From: Thermococcus litoralis DSM 5473
GTDB lineage: Archaea; Methanobacteriota_B; Thermococci; Thermococcales; Thermococcaceae
Assembly: GCF_000246985.2 (NCBI RefSeq)
Contig: NC_022084.1
Span: forward strand, 887,246-951,245
Direction: 5' to 3'
Length of the DNA: 64,000 nt
A program made the position numbers and the translations under genes. This document shows, piece after piece, positions 62,092 through 64,000 of this stretch. Each line of letters starts with the position of its first letter. Within the stretch, counting starts at the first letter, position 1. The notes under the pieces were generated by a model that worked only from the letters and a program-made list of their open reading frames with translations, ran no database searches and was not told the DNA's origin.

Positions 62092-62354
62092 TCCAGTGCC
62101 TCCACCTCTGCCATGGCGTCTTCCTTGCTCAGCTTCCTAATGGGGATTCCCCTTTTATGGAATTCTTTAATTAACTCTTCTCTGGTAACCCCAAAAAGTT
62201 CTGCTGCTTTTCCCAGGCTGATCTTTCTGTCGAGGTAAGCACTAACTATGATTTCCCAAAATAACTCCTTATCTTTTTTTAGGAGCTTTATTATCCGATC
62301 TGGATTAAGTGCAGCAATCTTTTCGAACTCGCTTATCATCCAAAGCTCTTCCAT
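62082..62354 (-). CDS. UPF0175 antitoxin
   Basis: A 90-residue protein. DRKISLGKAAELFGVTREEL is the UPF0175 helix-turn-helix and IPIRKLSKEDAMAEVEALE the tail. UPF0175 proteins are partners of DUF3368 toxins. GGTGAG precedes ATG 62354. Repeat F lies about 36 bp upstream. Confidence 0.87.
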   Translation of the reverse strand: MEELWMISEFEKIAALNPDRIIKLLKKDKELFWEIIVSAYLDRKISLGKAAELFGVTREELIKEFHKRGIPIRKLSKEDAMAEVEALECL

Positions 62355-62389
62355 TCTCTCACCGTTTGAATTTAATGAGTTCTAAGTAT

Positions 62390-62427
62390 ATTAACTTTTT
62401 TCTTTTGAAAGCCTTGCCCTTCAGCGG
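62390..62427 (-). repeat. dispersed hairpin repeat, copy F (3' half)
   Basis: Minus strand: CCGCTGAAGGGCAAGGCTTTC then AAAAGAAAAAAG. The tail is the same as in copy A; the CTGACCTCC half is missing. It sits just upstream of the UPF0175 gene in the same direction. Confidence 0.55.
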
Positions 62428-62456
62428 AATATTTTTATACATGAGGCTTAAATGTT

Positions 62457-62500
62457 ATAATGAGGGTGCACTCCCAGTAGGGAGGGTGCCCGTTATCTGA
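62457..62500 (+). other. short hairpin/direct-repeat element after a TATA box
   Basis: GAGGGTGC is repeated at 62462-62469 and 62483-62490 around the hairpin CTCCC-AGTA-GGGAG (62471-62484). ATTTTTATAC (62430-62439) lies about 25 bp before it, as a promoter would. No ORF. The rest of 62501-62736 shows nothing but a TATA candidate for the next gene (ATATTTAAATG, about 62696-62706). Confidence 0.35.
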
Positions 62501-62736
62501 TCTTATTTCCTTGTACTTTCTATTTGCTTTATGAATGGTCTGCTCTCCCAGATAATTCAACTATTGCCGCTTATTATCTGAAAGTTTGAGACCTTCTCGA
62601 AAAGGCTCCTGGAGGAGCTAAGAAGTGAGGATAGTCTTTAACACATCCCCATTAATCTTCCTAGAAAAGCTAAGATATCTCGACAAGTGAGCGTAATATT
62701 TAAATGCCTGGTTTGGATATAATATTTTGAAGGAAC

Positions 62737-63069
62737 ATGGATTTCACTAAGTTCGTGGCTCTATTAAGATCCAAAAGTATTTCAGAGGTGGTGTTTACTC
62801 CTCATTGCGAGTATCGTCTTCAGCGTAGGAAAATTTCAAAGGATTTGGTAAAGAGTTTGCTTTATGATCCTAAGAGCCTTAGAGGCGTGCTTCAGCAAGA
62901 GCCCAAAGAGAGGTTTAAGCTGTATTATACCTATACTGGAGATAAGGATTTAGTGATAATAGTGGATGCAAAGCATATTAAGAGTAAATTAAGATTAATT
63001 GTGGTGACGGTATTTCCGCAACCCGCTAGGAGGAGAACGAAGGTGAGAGAATATGAAAGAGAAAGTTGA
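62737..63069 (+). CDS. DUF4258 protein (probable toxin)
   Basis: A 110-residue protein. VVFTPHCEYRLQRRKISKDL is a DUF4258-like opening (a conserved H-x5/6-R) and LYYTYTGDKDLVIIVDAKHI with LRLIVVTVFP the beta core. DUF4258 is RelE-like and paired with a DUF2283 gene, as here. GAAGGA precedes ATG 62737. Overlaps its partner by 17 nt. Confidence 0.78.
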   Translation: MDFTKFVALLRSKSISEVVFTPHCEYRLQRRKISKDLVKSLLYDPKSLRGVLQQEPKERFKLYYTYTGDKDLVIIVDAKHIKSKLRLIVVTVFPQPARRRTKVREYERES

Positions 63070-63433
63070 GTTTAAGCCTGTGGATTATGATCCCGTAGTT
63101 GATTCACTCTTTGTAAGGATACCGGAGGGTGAGTATGAACATTCTGTTATGCTTGGAGACGATGTTATTCTGGATTTCGGTCGGCTTTCAGGTAAAGACA
63201 AGTTAGACGTCATTGGCTTTGAGATACTCGAAGCTTCCAAAAAGTTTGGGTTAGACAAACATTTGCTCAGAAACATCAAGAGACTCTACGCGGAGATTAA
63301 GATTAGCGAGGATAGGGTTGAAATGATGGTTTCAATAGTTGTAGTGCAAAGAAAGAAGGAACGGAAGCGCTCAAGAATATTGGAAATGGCAAACGTCGGC
63401 CTTCCTGCAACCATCGCTTCAATTAGTGTCTAG
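63053..63433 (+). CDS. DUF2283 protein (probable antitoxin)
   Basis: A 126-residue protein. YDPVVDSLFVRIPEGEYEHS and VMLGDDVILDFGRLSGKDKL then VIGFEILEASKKFG are the DUF2283 blocks; the basic C-terminal 55 residues (VVQRKKERKRS) are an addition that may bind DNA. AGGTGA precedes ATG 63053. Second gene of a coupled pair. Confidence 0.8.
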   Translation: MKEKVEFKPVDYDPVVDSLFVRIPEGEYEHSVMLGDDVILDFGRLSGKDKLDVIGFEILEASKKFGLDKHLLRNIKRLYAEIKISEDRVEMMVSIVVVQRKKERKRSRILEMANVGLPATIASISV

Positions 63434-63536
63434 ACTTGTCTTCAATTTTTACATCCAAAACGAAAGCTTTTAAAACTTAGTCAAATTTGATCCTGAAGAC
63501 CGTTTTTAAAGAGCTAACTCAAGTTTACAAATTGTG

Positions 63537-63827
63537 TCAAAAACTTTAACTCCTGAAAGATACGCAGTATTTCTTGCATCTAAATCATCTTTCTATTTTT
63601 TGTCACTGCAAGTCAAGGTTGAATTCTTCCAGAACTTCCTTCGTTATTATAGAATCTCCTAGAACATCTTTTAATAATTCGAGCTTTCCAACCTTAGCAA
63701 AGTTTGATACCACTGTATTATCAATCACAAACACTCCAGTGCCTCCACCTCTGCCATGGCGTCTTCCTTGCTCAGCTTCCTAATGGGGATTCCCCTTTTA
63801 TGGAATTCTTTAATTAACTCTTCTCTG
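63537..63827 (-). pseudogene. partial duplicate of the DUF3368-UPF0175 locus
   Basis: 63616-63827 is identical, base for base as far as I can read, to 61973-62184 (212 bp), covering the DUF3368 start and the UPF0175 3' half. 63537-63612 matches 61756-61850 with substitutions and a 15-bp gap, and about 120 bp between the two parts is missing. Neither gene is complete. The match ends where hairpin repeat G begins. Confidence 0.8.
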
Positions 63828-63877
63828 CTGATCTCCTCCCTGCCGTGAATGGCGAAGGCTTCCAAAAGAAAAAGGTA
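63828..63877 (+). repeat. dispersed hairpin repeat, copy G
   Basis: CTGATCTCCTCCCTGCC, loop, GGCGAAGGCTTCCAAAAG and an A-rich tail. It adjoins the right end of the 212-bp duplication and lies just after the stop of the gene at 63880. Confidence 0.6.
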
Positions 63878-63879
63878 AA

Positions 63880-64000
63880 TTATTGGGTCTTCTTTTGAAA
63901 TTTTTCCTCATTAGGTTGAGAAGAACTCAGTAGCTCCATTATTATAATAAACAAAACTGAAACGAGGTAAATAGCCAGAAGATTCCTGAATTTTTCTGCT
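63880..64000 (-). CDS. C terminus of a membrane protein, cut by window edge
   Basis: The minus strand is open from the right edge and reads EKFRNLLAIYLVSVLFIIIM, then ELLSSSQPNEEKFQKKTQ and a stop at 63880-63882. One membrane segment followed by a charged tail looks like a true C terminus. The family cannot be named from 40 residues. Confidence 0.45.
   Translation of the reverse strand, partial: AEKFRNLLAIYLVSVLFIIIMELLSSSQPNEEKFQKKTQ

Noticed and set aside
62457-62500. C/D-box small RNA
   Set aside because: ATAATGA and CTGA resemble boxes C and D, but no internal D' and C' pair with proper spacing is visible.
63574-63783. 69-residue plus-strand open frame
   Set aside because: It is the antisense of the duplicated DUF3368/UPF0175 fragment.

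Overview
The window looks like a chromosomal segment of a hyperthermophilic euryarchaeon of the Thermococcales (Thermococcus/Pyrococcus type). The basis is A/T-moderate DNA with strong GGTGA or GGGGG ribosome-binding sites 4-8 nt before ATG/GTG/TTG starts, TTTAAA/TTTATA promoters with an upstream purine-rich BRE, two archaeal AglB oligosaccharyltransferases, many ATPase_2/DUF234 and DUF4143 ATPases, and many toxin-antitoxin (TA) pairs. No rRNA, tRNA or CRISPR array was recognised. The species assignment is inference.

Layout. (1) 3-953: the 3' part of a DUF4143 ATPase. (2) 1062-19171: a glycan locus. It holds sugar-nucleotide genes (epimerase, nucleotidyltransferase, flippase, UDP-sugar 6-dehydrogenase, GalU, a UDP-xylose-synthase-like decarboxylase), then seven glycosyltransferases on both strands, then acetyltransferase, aminotransferase and Gfo/Idh dehydrogenase genes that match a UDP-2,3-diacetamido-uronic-acid pathway. 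A HEPN-MNT pair sits inside the last group and the dehydrogenase carries a frameshift. (3) 19229-22530: an accessory patch with an ATPase, an unrecognised gene, a damaged DUF433/DUF5615 pair, a wHTH remnant and a truncated flippase. (4) 22589-30437: a second glycan locus with a flippase, a large membrane protein, an FrhB-like/pyruvyltransferase pair, a GT4 and two GT2s. (5) 30439-31966: a cluster of TA modules, several broken. (6) 32214-41273: AglB copy 1, a MoxR-DUF58-DUF4350-DUF4129-like operon and two small membrane genes. (7) 41381-48054: an accessory island with a SWIM protein and three successive ATPases, separated by a dispersed hairpin repeat. (8) 48086-61583: a DUF1616 protein, AglB copy 2, and a third glycan operon (flippase, GT2, GT4, frameshifted GT2 and GT4, an HprK-like P-loop protein, a 1251-residue membrane protein). 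(9) 61618-64000: more TA pairs, a recent 212-bp duplication and a truncated membrane gene at the edge.

How the genes work together. The three glycan loci supply activated sugars, lipid-linked sugar assembly (GT4/GT2), flipping (four Wzx-like proteins, one truncated) and transfer to protein by AglB. GalU, the 6-dehydrogenase and the UXS-like enzyme form a contiguous UDP-glucose to UDP-glucuronate to UDP-xylose route.

Most notable observations. Every ATPase whose upstream region is visible (four of five) has its own, different palindromic sequence on its promoter, and a dispersed IS605-right-end-like hairpin repeat 45-230 bp upstream. The same hairpin marks TA pairs, a truncated gene start and the breakpoint of a perfect duplication. 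I suggest these are self-regulating ATPase modules on recombination hot spots. That is inference from sequence and untested.
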